Shown: positions 1 through 8,150, counted from the stretch's first letter. The stretch: DNA of 61,537 nucleotides from Flavobacteriales bacterium (GCA_002401955.1 NVUQ01000015.1:1-61537); one strand, 5' to 3'. Notes: a model not told the origin generated them from the letters alone. Translations and numbers: made by a program.

Positions 1-134
1 GCATTCTTTGTATAATCTGTATTATCATTTTTAAAAATTATATGTTACTGTATTTATATAAATATTAAATTGTTGTTTATAAACGTACTCCTTTTATTTT
101 TTTCACCCTTTATTTAAAGCATTTTTTTATTAGA

Positions 135-166
135 TGGTCGGTTTTTACAGTTTAGTGGTCGGTTTT
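135..166. repeat. Direct repeat of TGGTCGGTTTT, 21-bp period
   Basis: The 11-mer TGGTCGGTTTT occurs at 135-145 and again at 156-166, a shift of 21 bp or two helical turns. It lies about 70 bp upstream of a promoter-like element at 231-238. Two direct repeats spaced by two turns are typical of activator sites, for example of LytTR-type regulators. The regulator is not known and this role is inference. Confidence 0.4.
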
Positions 167-230
167 CGCATTTATATCATTAATTGGTCTCATATAAAAC
201 CTCAAATTTTTTCACGTTATCTAAACATAT

Positions 231-238
231 TAATTTTG
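231..238 (+). promoter_or_regulatory. Promoter -7 element TAATTTTG
   Basis: TAATTTTG matches the Bacteroidota -7 consensus TAnnTTTG. A TTTT stretch lies 20 bp upstream, where a weak -33 element would be. The ATG of the small gene at 256 begins 18 bp downstream. No other gene could use this promoter on the plus strand. Confidence 0.45.
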
Positions 239-255
239 ATTTCGTGATGTGAGGA

Positions 256-501
256 ATGTTTGCCAACATAATTATTGCTAGCATTTCAATGCGACTTAAA
301 TTGTGTTATACCAATTTAATTTCAAAACACCCAACAATGTTTTTGTATCATGCCGATAGAGATTCAAAGTCTGTGAATAAGTGTAAGGAAATTATAGAGA
401 ATTTTGATTACAAATCGGTATTAAACAAAGTTGGTGGTTTTTATAAGAAAGAAATAATTATTGTTGTTCCGAAAAATACAAACCTTGTTTATATAAAATA
501 A
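256..501 (+). CDS. Small hypothetical protein (81 aa)
   Basis: I do not recognise this protein. It is 81 residues long, rich in Lys, Ile and Asn, with no clear signal peptide and two hydrophobic stretches (about residues 3-9 and 66-72). Support for a real gene is a consensus -7 element 17 nt before the ATG, a purine-rich GAGGA just before the start, and a paired direct repeat further upstream. Against it are the short length and the lack of any known domain. Its stop overlaps the end of the convergent pgpA-like gene by 13 bp. It could be a chance reading frame or the remnant of a longer gene. Confidence 0.35.
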   Translation: MFANIIIASISMRLKLCYTNLISKHPTMFLYHADRDSKSVNKCKEIIENFDYKSVLNKVGGFYKKEIIIVVPKNTNLVYIK

Positions 502-953
502 AGGATTATTTGTAAAACAATATTGGCATAAATTCCTGCTAGCATATCATCTGCCATAACACCAACACCACCTTTTAGAGACTCTAGTTTTCTAATACCT
601 AAAGGCTTAGCAATATCAAAAAAACGAAATAAAATAAAGCCTATCAATACATTTAGGAATGTAAGTGGAACAAACATCATGGTAATCCACATGCCAATTA
701 CTTCATCTAAAACAACTTTAGAAGGGTCTTTCCCCCATTCTTCCTCTAATTTATCGGTAGCTATAATTCCCATAAGAGTTGTTACTATAATTAAACTTAT
801 AAACAAGAAAGGGGTAGTGGTGGTAGAAATTAGATTGTATTTTTCTAACAGCCACAAAGCTAAACAACCAACAATTGCTCCCGCTGTTCCTGGTGCAAAA
901 GGAGAGTAACCCGAACCAAGAGCTGTTGCTGTTAATTTGTAAATAAATTTCAT
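489..953 (-). CDS. PgpA-family phosphatase, probably of phosphatidylinositol phosphate
   Basis: The protein is a 154-residue membrane protein of the PgpA family, lipid phosphatases that remove the phosphate from phosphatidylglycerophosphate. Family marks are the N-terminal GSGYSPFAPGTAGA (about residues 13-26), the acidic DEVIGMW near residue 83 and a DD pair in the C-terminal VMADDMLAG segment. Three to four hydrophobic helices are visible. It is the last gene of a minus-strand cluster with inositol-3-phosphate synthase and a CDP-alcohol phosphotransferase. In gut Bacteroides a PgpA homologue in such a cluster acts on phosphatidylinositol phosphate, so that is the likely substrate here; housekeeping phosphatidylglycerol synthesis is the alternative. 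A hairpin terminator at 964-1002 separates it from the gene upstream, so it may be transcribed less. Confidence 0.85.
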   Translation of the reverse strand: MKFIYKLTATALGSGYSPFAPGTAGAIVGCLALWLLEKYNLISTTTTPFLFISLIIVTTLMGIIATDKLEEEWGKDPSKVVLDEVIGMWITMMFVPLTFLNVLIGFILFRFFDIAKPLGIRKLESLKGGVGVMADDMLAGIYANIVLQIILYFI

Positions 954-963
954 TAATGCAAAA

Positions 964-1002
964 ATAAAAAAAAGCTGCTATTTCAATGAATTAGCAGCTT
1001 TT
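964..1002 (-). terminator. Hairpin terminator after inositol-3-phosphate synthase
   Basis: The arms AAAAGCTGCTA (970-980) and TAGCAGCTTTT (992-1002) pair around an 11-nt loop. On the minus strand the hairpin is followed by a run of T. It lies in the 70-bp gap between the synthase and pgpA-like genes and may attenuate read-through into the phosphatase. Confidence 0.65.
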
Positions 1003-1023
1003 AAAGTATATTAAAATTAAAGT

Positions 1024-2352
1024 TTAGGCGTTAACCTTTACCTCTTCATTGTAATCTTGACCTAAATGTGTAATTAAATCTTCACCTTGTAAATAGCGTA
1101 AAGTGTTCTTTAATTTCATTTCTTGTTTAAAGATATCATGCATAGGCCTCATATCTTTAGTAGGTGTTTGAGGAGCTTTAAAGTAGAAAGATAACCACTC
1201 TTGAATTCCACTCATATTTGCTCTAGAAGCTAAATCTAAAAAGATAGCTAAATCTAAAACAAGTGGTGCAGCTAAAATAGAATCTCTACATAAGAAATCT
1301 ACTTTAATTTGCATTTTGTATCCTAGCCATCCAAAAATATCTATGTTATCCCAACCTTCTTTATTATCACCATGTGGTGGATAATAGTTTATTCTAACTT
1401 TGTGATATAAATCTTTGTATAAATCTGGATTTTTTTCTGGTTCTAAAATGCTATCTAAAACACTAAGTTTAGACATTTCTTTGGTTTTAAAACTTGCAGG
1501 GTCATCTAAAACCTCACCGTCTCTATTTCCTAAAATGTTAGTAGAAAACCATCCAGCAATTCCTAAAGATCTAGTTTTTAATCCTGGAGCTAAAATTGTT
1601 TTCATTAAAGTTTGACCAGTTTTAAAATCTTTACCACAAATTGGTACATTTTGTTGTTTAGCTAACTCAATTAAAGCAGGAATATCGGCAGATAAATTAG
1701 GTGCTCCATTTGCATAAGGCACACCCTCCATAATTGCAGCGTAAGCGTATAACATACTTGATGGAATGTTTTCATCATTGTTACGCATTCCTTCTTCTAA
1801 GCTTTCTATTGTTTGATGAACAGCAGATTCTTCAATGTAAATTTCTGTAGATCCACACCAAACCATTGCCAATCTGTCGCAATTGTTATTCGTTTTAAAA
1901 TCTCTAATATCTTGTCTTAGCATATCTGCTAACTCCATTTTAGTTGCGGCTTCTTTTTTGTAGCTTCCTTCTAATTTGGTAACATATTTTTTATCAAAAA
2001 CTGCTTTCATTGGTTTGATAGCTTCTAACTCAGGTTTTAACTGCTCTAAAAGATATCTGTCTAAAACACCAGCATGAGTTGCTGATTCATATACATTTTC
2101 TTCAAAAAGATCCCAACCTCCAAAAGCAATGTTACTAATATCAGCTAAAGGAATAAAATCTTTGATTAAAGGAGTATTATTTTCAGTTCTTTTACCAATA
2201 CGGATTGTTCCCATTTGAGATGTGGAACCTATTGGTTTAGAAATGCCTTTGTTTACAGCAAGCACTCCAGCAATTAGAGTTGTTGATACTGCACCCATTC
2301 CAGGTAATAAAATTCCTAATTTACCGTCAGCACTAGCTATGTTTTGACTCAT
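1024..2352 (-). CDS. ino1: Inositol-3-phosphate synthase
   Basis: This 442-residue cytosolic enzyme isomerises glucose 6-phosphate to 1L-myo-inositol 1-phosphate using NAD as an internal redox cofactor. The N-terminal Rossmann segment reads GILLPGMGAVSTTL (about residues 13-26). The conserved central region contains GKDFKTGQTLMKT (about 240-252), and it is followed by the DGEVLDDP and VRINYYPPHGDNKEGWDNIDI segments typical of the family (the last at about 318-338). The length fits bacterial homologues. A consensus promoter at 2385-2413 lies 32 bp upstream, so it can be transcribed separately from the two genes before it. With its neighbours it would supply the head group of inositol phospholipids. 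Confidence 0.95.
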   Translation of the reverse strand: MSQNIASADGKLGILLPGMGAVSTTLIAGVLAVNKGISKPIGSTSQMGTIRIGKRTENNTPLIKDFIPLADISNIAFGGWDLFEENVYESATHAGVLDRYLLEQLKPELEAIKPMKAVFDKKYVTKLEGSYKKEAATKMELADMLRQDIRDFKTNNNCDRLAMVWCGSTEIYIEESAVHQTIESLEEGMRNNDENIPSSMLYAYAAIMEGVPYANGAPNLSADIPALIELAKQQNVPICGKDFKTGQTLMKTILAPGLKTRSLGIAGWFSTNILGNRDGEVLDDPASFKTKEMSKLSVLDSILEPEKNPDLYKDLYHKVRINYYPPHGDNKEGWDNIDIFGWLGYKMQIKVDFLCRDSILAAPLVLDLAIFLDLASRANMSGIQEWLSFYFKAPQTPTKDMRPMHDIFKQEMKLKNTLRYLQGEDLITHLGQDYNEEVKVNA

Positions 2353-2384
2353 ATTTTTATCTTTTTAATTGAAATTTGAGACGG

Positions 2385-2413
2385 CAAATATAATAATTTC
2401 TTATGGTTATAAA
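2385..2413 (-). promoter_or_regulatory. Promoter for inositol-3-phosphate synthase
   Basis: On the minus strand TTTA (2413-2410) and TATATTTG (2392-2385) are spaced 17 bp apart, close to the Bacteroidota pattern TTTG-N19-TAnnTTTG. The ATG at 2352 lies 32 bp downstream of the -7 element. Confidence 0.6.
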
Positions 2414-2468
2414 CGTTAGTTTTATAACTATTAATTCTACTAAAAAAGTTTTGGAAGTACCTTGAAAA

Positions 2469-3029
2469 TTAATCCTTTACAATTTTCTCATAAATCAATT
2501 TCCCAGTCTTATAATCTCTACCAAAAAGCTCCATGGCATTTACACTATGTATTCTTTTTGAGTCGTCTACCATAACGTAAATACGCTCTAAACGAGCTAT
2601 TTGTCCTGATATTTTCATAAATACATTTGGTTTGCCTGTTTTAGTTTGAGTTACGTATAATTGTTTGCCTTTCATGGCTACGAGACTAAAAACATAGGTG
2701 TTTTCTTTATCTTTAACAGGCTTTACTTTAAAATCAAAAGCAAAAGTTTTTTCGAGCCACCCTAGTTCTTTTTTTATGCCATTTTCTTTTTCATACCTTC
2801 TCCAAAATACTTCCATAGGTTTTTTTGGATCTATTTTTCCATCGGCACCTAAATTTAAAGCATAAACAATTGTGTTTGGATTGATGTTTTTTTGGATGTA
2901 AAACATCATATTCGGATCATCTGGAATGGTATATCCGATAAAAACATCCTCTTTGTTTTGAGCAAAGGAAGTTTGGCTTATTACAGCAGTTAAAAAAATA
3001 GTAAGTATTAATAAAAGATATTTATGCAT
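2469..3029 (-). CDS. DUF4833 protein, exported, in inositol-lipid cluster
   Basis: The protein has 186 residues with an N-terminal signal peptide that ends near QTSFAQ (residues 1-24). The rest matches the DUF4833 pattern as I know it: an early segment YTIPDDPNMMFYIQKN, a central VFWRRYE, and a C-terminal IHSVNAMELFGRD. No catalytic motif is evident. It overlaps the upstream CDP-alcohol phosphotransferase by 8 bp, so the two are probably translationally coupled. The position suggests a periplasmic or outer-membrane role in handling inositol lipids, but the function is unknown. Confidence 0.8.
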   Translation of the reverse strand: MHKYLLLILTIFLTAVISQTSFAQNKEDVFIGYTIPDDPNMMFYIQKNINPNTIVYALNLGADGKIDPKKPMEVFWRRYEKENGIKKELGWLEKTFAFDFKVKPVKDKENTYVFSLVAMKGKQLYVTQTKTGKPNVFMKISGQIARLERIYVMVDDSKRIHSVNAMELFGRDYKTGKLIYEKIVKD

Positions 3030-3726
3030 TTTTATCTCTTTTATCTAATTCTCTTTTTACATGTAATAATCGTTGAAAAGCGGTGTAATTAGACATTATT
3101 GCTACAAATGTTACGGGTAATGTAAAGATAGAAATAGATTCAAAATAGGTAAAGTTTATAGCTTCAGATCGAAACATAAAAGCATCTGTAAAATAATAGG
3201 TAATTCCACAAAACATAGCCGAAGCACCAGTAATTACTACTCTTGCTGGTCTTTGCATCATACCTACGCTACAATCAATTCCTAATCCTTCAGCCCTAGC
3301 TCTAGTATAACTAACCATAATAGATCCAATTAAAGCAATAAAAGCGAATAATGAGCTTAAAAAATAATCTTGCGAAATCAGGTAAAAACAAATTCCTAAA
3401 AACATTACTAATTCACTGTAACGGTCAATAACAGAATCGTAAAAAGCACCAAAAGAGCTCGATAAATTTGCAATTCTTGCTAACCTACCATCCATCATAT
3501 CAAATAACCCAGCAATAAGAATGGTAAAACCTGCCCAACCAACATAAAACATATCTGTTCTTTCTGCCTCTTCAGCTCCTATAATAAAAATAATTGCCGC
3601 AACAATATTTAGAATAAACCCGAAAGAGGTAATCATATTAGGGGTAACTCCCAATTTATGCATGAGCATAATAAAAGGATTTAGGACTTTATAAATAAAA
3701 ATTTGTGCTTTACCTTCCTCTGCCAT
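3022..3726 (-). CDS. CDP-alcohol phosphatidyltransferase, probable phosphatidylinositol phosphate synthase
   Basis: This is a 234-residue integral membrane enzyme of the CDP-alcohol phosphatidyltransferase family. The metal-binding signature DG-x2-AR-x8-G-x3-D-x3-D is complete, running from DMMDGRLAR (about residue 80) through GAFYDSVID. Six hydrophobic segments are visible. The family transfers a phosphatidyl group from CDP-diacylglycerol to an alcohol. Next to inositol-3-phosphate synthase, the likely acceptor is inositol phosphate, giving phosphatidylinositol phosphate for the PgpA-like phosphatase to dephosphorylate. The acceptor cannot be proved from sequence alone. It is the first gene of the cluster, with a -7 element (3764-3771) 37 bp upstream. 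Confidence 0.88.
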   Translation of the reverse strand: MAEEGKAQIFIYKVLNPFIMLMHKLGVTPNMITSFGFILNIVAAIIFIIGAEEAERTDMFYVGWAGFTILIAGLFDMMDGRLARIANLSSSFGAFYDSVIDRYSELVMFLGICFYLISQDYFLSSLFAFIALIGSIMVSYTRARAEGLGIDCSVGMMQRPARVVITGASAMFCGITYYFTDAFMFRSEAINFTYFESISIFTLPVTFVAIMSNYTAFQRLLHVKRELDKRDKNA

Positions 3727-3763
3727 TTTACTCTTTTTGGAGTTCGTTATACATTAACAATGC

Positions 3764-3771
3764 CAAAAGTA
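3764..3771 (-). promoter_or_regulatory. Promoter -7 element TACTTTTG for the inositol-lipid cluster
   Basis: On the minus strand TACTTTTG matches TAnnTTTG exactly. It lies 37 bp before the ATG at 3726. I see no clear -33 TTTG at the right spacing. Confidence 0.5.
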
Positions 3772-3837
3772 GCCAAAAGTTTGAGTTGAGTTTTATGAAA
3801 TAGCATTTAGTTTATAAGGATGCAATTGTTAGAAACT

Positions 3838-4257
3838 TCATTCTAACTTCTGACTTCTTAACTTCTTAATTCTAACTCCTGTCTCCTGCCTCCTGTCTTC
3901 TGTTTCCTGTTTCTTGTCTCCTGTCTCCTGCCTCCTTACTCCTGTCTCCTGCCTCCTTACTCCTGTCTCCTTAACTCCTGCCTCCTTAACTCCTTAACTC
4001 CTGTTTCCTGTCTCCTGTCTCCTGTTTCCTGTCTTCTTAACTTCTGTCTCCTGCCTCCTGTCTCCTGCCTCCTTACTCCTGTCTCCTTAACTCCTGCCTC
4101 CTTAACTCCTTAACTCCTGTCTCCTGTCTCCTGTTTCCTGTCTCCTGTCTCCTTACTCCTGTCTCCTGTTTCTTGTCTCCTGTCTCCTGTTTCCTGTCTC
4201 CTTACTCCTTAACTTCTGTCTTCTTAACTTCTTAACTTCTGACCCCTTACTTCTTCA
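3838..4257. repeat. Degenerate pyrimidine-rich tandem array, about 420 bp
   Basis: The gap between the inositol-lipid cluster and ychF is filled by a degenerate array of short units such as TCTCCTGT, TCCTGCC, TTACTCC and TTAACTCC. The plus strand is almost all C and T with scattered G and A. Longer blocks recur, for example a stretch at about 3940-4010 that resembles 4060-4130. No reading frame, transposase or spacer structure is present. Comparable degenerate arrays in other word families lie at 11706-11790 and 55503-55652. Confidence 0.9.
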
Positions 4258-4268
4258 TTCTAAATCGT

Positions 4269-4276
4269 TACTTTTG
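4269..4276 (+). promoter_or_regulatory. Promoter -7 element TACTTTTG for ychF
   Basis: TACTTTTG matches TAnnTTTG exactly and lies 20 bp before the ychF ATG, just beyond the end of the pyrimidine-rich array. The -33 region therefore lies at the edge of that array. Confidence 0.6.
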
Positions 4277-4296
4277 CCACTCAAAAATTAAGAATT

Positions 4297-5394
4297 ATGG
4301 CTTTAAAGTGTGGTATTGTTGGATTACCTAATGTTGGAAAATCTACTTTGTTTAATTGTTTATCTAATGCTAAAGCACAATCGGCAAACTTTCCGTTTTG
4401 TACTATTGAACCAAATGTTGGTGTTATTACTGTTCCAGATGATAGACTAGAAAAGTTAGAATCTTTGGTTAACCCAGAAAAAGTGCAACCAACTACTATA
4501 GAGATTGTTGATATTGCAGGATTGGTAAAAGGAGCAAGTAAAGGTGAAGGATTAGGAAATAAATTTTTAGCAAACATAAGAGAAACAGATGCTATTATTC
4601 ATGTGTTAAGATGTTTTGATGATGATAACGTAGTGCATGTTGATGGGAAAGTTGATCCATTGAGCGATAAAGAGGTGATTGATTTTGAATTGCAATTAAA
4701 AGATTTAGAAACTATTCAAAAACAATTGGATGGAATTAAAAGGAAGGTAAAAACAGGAGACAAAGCTGTTGTTAAAGAACAAGAAGTTTTATTGCGTTAT
4801 GAATCCGCTTTAGAATCTGGTAAATCTGCAAGAACTGTAGAGGTAACAGAGGAAGAAATTGAACACGTTAAAGGCTTATGTTTATTAACAATTAAGCCAG
4901 TATTGTATGTGTGTAATGTTGATGAAATAGCTGTGGTTGATGGAAATGCTCATGTAGATGCTGTTAAAGCTGCAGTAAAAGATGAAAATGCTGAAGTGAT
5001 AATGATAGGAGCACAAATTGAAGCAGACATTGCAGAACTTGATTCTTATGAAGAAAGACAAGAGTTTTTACAAGATATGGGTTTAACAGAAGCTGGGGTA
5101 AACGTGTTGATTAGAGCTGCTTATAGATTATTAAATTTAGATACTTATTTTACTGCAGGTGTAAAAGAGGTTAGAGCTTGGACTATTAATAAAGGAATGA
5201 CAGCACCACAAGCAGCAGGAGTAATTCATACCGATTTTGAAAAAGGATTTATTAGAGCTGAAGTAATCAAGTACAACGATTTTGTAACATTAGGATCTGA
5301 ATCAGCATGTAAAGATGCAGGTAAGATGGGGGTGGAAGGAAAAGAGTATGTTGTGGAAGATGGAGATATTATGCACTTTAGATTTAACGTCTAA
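4297..5394 (+). CDS. ychF: YchF/Obg-family ATPase
   Basis: This is a 365-residue P-loop protein of the YchF branch of Obg GTPases, which bind ATP in preference to GTP, associate with ribosomes and take part in stress responses. The P-loop GLPNVGKST is at residues 9-17. The switch region DIAGLVKGASKGEGLGNKFL follows at about 67-86. The G4 position reads NVDE instead of the GTPase NKxD, as expected for YchF. A coiled-coil insertion lies in the middle and a TGS domain forms the last 90 or so residues. Length and order are canonical. It is probably monocistronic; the PLD gene starts 25 bp downstream and could be read through. Confidence 0.97.
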   Translation: MALKCGIVGLPNVGKSTLFNCLSNAKAQSANFPFCTIEPNVGVITVPDDRLEKLESLVNPEKVQPTTIEIVDIAGLVKGASKGEGLGNKFLANIRETDAIIHVLRCFDDDNVVHVDGKVDPLSDKEVIDFELQLKDLETIQKQLDGIKRKVKTGDKAVVKEQEVLLRYESALESGKSARTVEVTEEEIEHVKGLCLLTIKPVLYVCNVDEIAVVDGNAHVDAVKAAVKDENAEVIMIGAQIEADIAELDSYEERQEFLQDMGLTEAGVNVLIRAAYRLLNLDTYFTAGVKEVRAWTINKGMTAPQAAGVIHTDFEKGFIRAEVIKYNDFVTLGSESACKDAGKMGVEGKEYVVEDGDIMHFRFNV

Positions 5395-5419
5395 ATTAAA
5401 TAGCTATAAATTTTACTGA

Positions 5420-6463
5420 ATGAAGTTACTTATTAGCGATAATTTTTGGGCAGATCTTTATCATCGTTTAGATAATTGCAAAAAAGAGGTATGCATGCAA
5501 TTTATGACTTTCGAAGGAGATGCTACAGGCTTAAAACTTGCTGATAAGTTAATTACTCTCTCTAAAAAAGGCGTTAAAGTTCGAGTTATTATTGATTGTT
5601 TTACAGATATTTATGTAAGTGACACTTTATATACAAAACCACAAGTAAAAGAAGAAGTCGAGGCTACAAAAAAAATGATGGCCGACATGACTGAGGCTGG
5701 AATTGAGTTGAAAAGAACGAGACCTTTTGGGTTTTTATGGGTGAAAATTTTGGCTCGTAATCATAAAAAAATAGTGGTAATTGACGATTATGCTTATTTG
5801 GGCGGAATTAATATCAGTGACCATAATAAAGCCTGGTTTGATTTTATGATAGGAATCAATAATCAGAAAAATATAGAATCCATAAAGAATGATTTTGATG
5901 CTACTTTTTCTGGAAAAGAAATCAATTCATCTGAAAATGGGGTTTATACCACAAAAAAGCTGAAAGAAAAATATTTTGAGTTGATAAAAAATGCAAAAGA
6001 AGAAATAATCATTTCATCTCCTTATGTTCTAGATCGCTCTCTTCTTAAAGTTTTAGAAACAAAAAAAGATATTCGCAAAGAGGTTTACACTTTAAAACAA
6101 AATAATATTGGAATTGTAAACATTATCAGTCCTTATTTACTCGAAAAAATTCCTAAAACTGCCACAGATATTTATTTTTTCAAACAATTTTCTCACGCAA
6201 AATTTCTATTAATAGATAGAAAATATTTATTGATAGGGTCTTCTAATTTTAATGAACATAGTTTTTCTTTAATGCAAGAAATAGGTTTAGTAATAGAAGA
6301 TAAAGAATTTATTGATGATTTTTACAAACGTATAATTGGAGAATTTGAATTTGAAAAACCGCAAGCAGCGAAGAGTAATTTACTGAGTAATTGGGTAAAT
6401 TTTATGACAACTTATTTTCTTTGGTTAAATTCAAAAATTATATGTCCAAAAGTATTGAAGTGA
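5420..6463 (+). CDS. Phospholipase D-like / cardiolipin synthase-like protein
   Basis: The protein has 347 residues and two HKD motifs: HKKIVVID starting at His115 and HAKFLLID starting at His259. These are the paired catalytic motifs (HxKx4D) of the phospholipase D superfamily, which includes cardiolipin synthases and phosphatidyl-transferring enzymes. There is no N-terminal membrane segment as in classic cardiolipin synthase A, so it is probably cytoplasmic or peripheral. Its 3' end overlaps the next gene, a VTT-type membrane protein, by 22 bp. The two may work together on phospholipids. The exact substrate is unknown. Confidence 0.88.
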   Translation: MKLLISDNFWADLYHRLDNCKKEVCMQFMTFEGDATGLKLADKLITLSKKGVKVRVIIDCFTDIYVSDTLYTKPQVKEEVEATKKMMADMTEAGIELKRTRPFGFLWVKILARNHKKIVVIDDYAYLGGINISDHNKAWFDFMIGINNQKNIESIKNDFDATFSGKEINSSENGVYTTKKLKEKYFELIKNAKEEIIISSPYVLDRSLLKVLETKKDIRKEVYTLKQNNIGIVNIISPYLLEKIPKTATDIYFFKQFSHAKFLLIDRKYLLIGSSNFNEHSFSLMQEIGLVIEDKEFIDDFYKRIIGEFEFEKPQAAKSNLLSNWVNFMTTYFLWLNSKIICPKVLK

Positions 6464-7065
6464 GCAGCAAAACAAAAAAAGTATTCATAAAAGGAGGCAT
6501 CTATGTTTCTGTTTGTGTTGTTCTTTACTTATTTTCCTTAGTAATTGATTCAACTATTGTAGAGTATATCTCTCTTATGTTGTTGGCAGGAACTTTTTTA
6601 CCTATGCCAGCCGATACTTATGTGCTTTTTATTAGTGGCGATATAGATCCTATTGTAATTGGGGTAGTTGGAGGAATTGTTAATGCTGTAGCAATTATTT
6701 TTGAAAAGTATTGGCTAAAGGATGTAATGAAATTTGGTGCTTTAGAAAAGTTTTCTGTATTTTTTTCAAATAGTAAATTCACTAAATACATGAATAAAGG
6801 TATGTTTTTATCACTATTAATTAGTGGGTTTTCATTTTTTCCGCACGAGCCATTTCGTTTAGTAGCAGTTGTTAAAAACTATAACGATTTTAAATACTTT
6901 ATGGCTACTTTTTTAGGCAGGGGGTTTAGGTATTATTTGCTTGCTATTTTTGGAGATGAAATACGAAAGTATGATATGCTTGGCTTGGTTTTATTTTTAA
7001 GTTTGCTTGGTTTTTTCTGGGGAGTATTTAAAATGGCAAGAAAAAAATCAAATGAGGATAGCTAG
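6442..7065 (+). CDS. VTT/DedA-like membrane protein
   Basis: I chose the ATG at 6442 (207 residues) because the frame upstream (from 6391) lies wholly inside the PLD gene and gives a poor N-terminus. Five to six hydrophobic helices are visible. Segments such as LLAGTFLPMPADTYV and FLGRGFRYYLLAIFG resemble the proline-rich entry loop and the G-x-x-x-R-Y segment of the VTT (DedA/SNARE-associated) family, many members of which move phospholipids across membranes. The assignment is by pattern only. The 22-bp overlap with the PLD gene suggests translational coupling. In some bacteria, as I recall, PLD and VTT domains occur in one protein. Confidence 0.65.
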   Translation: MSKSIEVSSKTKKVFIKGGIYVSVCVVLYLFSLVIDSTIVEYISLMLLAGTFLPMPADTYVLFISGDIDPIVIGVVGGIVNAVAIIFEKYWLKDVMKFGALEKFSVFFSNSKFTKYMNKGMFLSLLISGFSFFPHEPFRLVAVVKNYNDFKYFMATFLGRGFRYYLLAIFGDEIRKYDMLGLVLFLSLLGFFWGVFKMARKKSNEDS

Positions 7066-7070
7066 TTTGC

Positions 7071-8135
7071 CTAAAATTTAGCATTCAGTTCAATTATCGC
7101 TTTCTCTTTATCAGCTAGTTTTCGTTTAGATTTACGGTATTTTTTAAGAATCTCTGGATAGGGTTTTAACAATTTAAACAAGGTTAAATCACCAACTACT
7201 TTTACTCGACCAGTTTTCGTATTAAGAATAATTGCTTTTTTTCTTTCAGTATTTAAAATTAGGCCTCCAGAATATCCGAAAAAATGACCACGAGAAGCGT
7301 TGGTTGGTATTTTGTTTGAAAAATAAATATATTTTCCATGATGTTTAGACTTAATAAAAATACTATTATTGTTAAAGCGGAGATAAATATTGGTGTCGTT
7401 AGAAACATATTGCACATATTTTGAATCAATATTTTTAAATTCGATATTATAGTATTGATTTGTCTTAGTTGTATTGTGAGAACTTATTTTAAAACTAGTA
7501 TCGGTTAAAGGTTGTTTTCTGGCAAGTTGACCATAACTTAGGTATATTCCTTTGGGTGGAACATTTTCAATGTCATAATTGTATTTTTGGTTGATATCTT
7601 CTATTAATATTCCTTCTTGATTTTCCCAATTTGTTTTATTAAATTTTTGAATACATTCTTCAAAACCTTTCAATATTTTTTTAGAATGATTTATTGTCTT
7701 TATATTAGTACTTCCTGATACAATATGAGAATCAAATATTCCAAGAGAAATTAGATTGGTATCAATTCTTTTAGCAAACTCAATTTCAATTTTGCAAAAT
7801 GCTTGTTCGGTTTGAGGGGCTGTAACTTCTGCAATAAATAAGTATCGAATAATAAAGACAAGTTGTGTTTCTTTATTTGGAATTAATTTGTCAAATGTTT
7901 TTTTTAAGTGAGAAGTGAATTCTCCCTCTAATTGAGCAGGAACTTGTTTTTTTACAAAATCTTTGTAAACAAAACCAATGTTTTGCTTGTTGTGTCTAGC
8001 ATCTATAACTTCACTACAAGAAAAATGAAGGCTCTCTAATACTGAGTTTGGCACCAAAGAAATGATGTAGTCATCTTTTTGGGCGTTGGATTGGTTAAAG
8101 GCAATGAGGAATAGTATTATTGTTAATAGTTTCAT
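7071..8135 (-). CDS. Secreted hypothetical protein (354 aa)
   Basis: I do not recognise a domain. A signal peptide (residues 1-19, ending SNAQ) is clear. The mature part has a mixed alpha/beta composition with a C-terminal positively charged stretch (KYRKSKRKLADKEK). One segment (IYFSNKIPTNASRGHFFGYSG) could be part of a beta-rich fold. It lies 15 bp downstream of priA on the same strand and ends 5 bp from the convergent VTT gene, so it may be co-transcribed with priA. It is probably periplasmic or outer-membrane associated. Confidence 0.7.
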   Translation of the reverse strand: MKLLTIILFLIAFNQSNAQKDDYIISLVPNSVLESLHFSCSEVIDARHNKQNIGFVYKDFVKKQVPAQLEGEFTSHLKKTFDKLIPNKETQLVFIIRYLFIAEVTAPQTEQAFCKIEIEFAKRIDTNLISLGIFDSHIVSGSTNIKTINHSKKILKGFEECIQKFNKTNWENQEGILIEDINQKYNYDIENVPPKGIYLSYGQLARKQPLTDTSFKISSHNTTKTNQYYNIEFKNIDSKYVQYVSNDTNIYLRFNNNSIFIKSKHHGKYIYFSNKIPTNASRGHFFGYSGGLILNTERKKAIILNTKTGRVKVVGDLTLFKLLKPYPEILKKYRKSKRKLADKEKAIIELNAKF

Positions 8136-8150
8136 AATTATTATTTATAG

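Noticed and set aside
1-28. Start of a minus-strand gene running off the left edge
   Set aside because: Only nine codons after a possible ATG at 28 are visible; nothing supports them.
3838-4257. CRISPR array
   Set aside because: There is no constant repeat with unique spacers and no cas gene; the words are 7-9 bp and degenerate.
6391-6441. Longer start for the VTT-like gene
   Set aside because: It would add 17 residues coded within the PLD gene with no membrane or family match; ATG 6442 is better.
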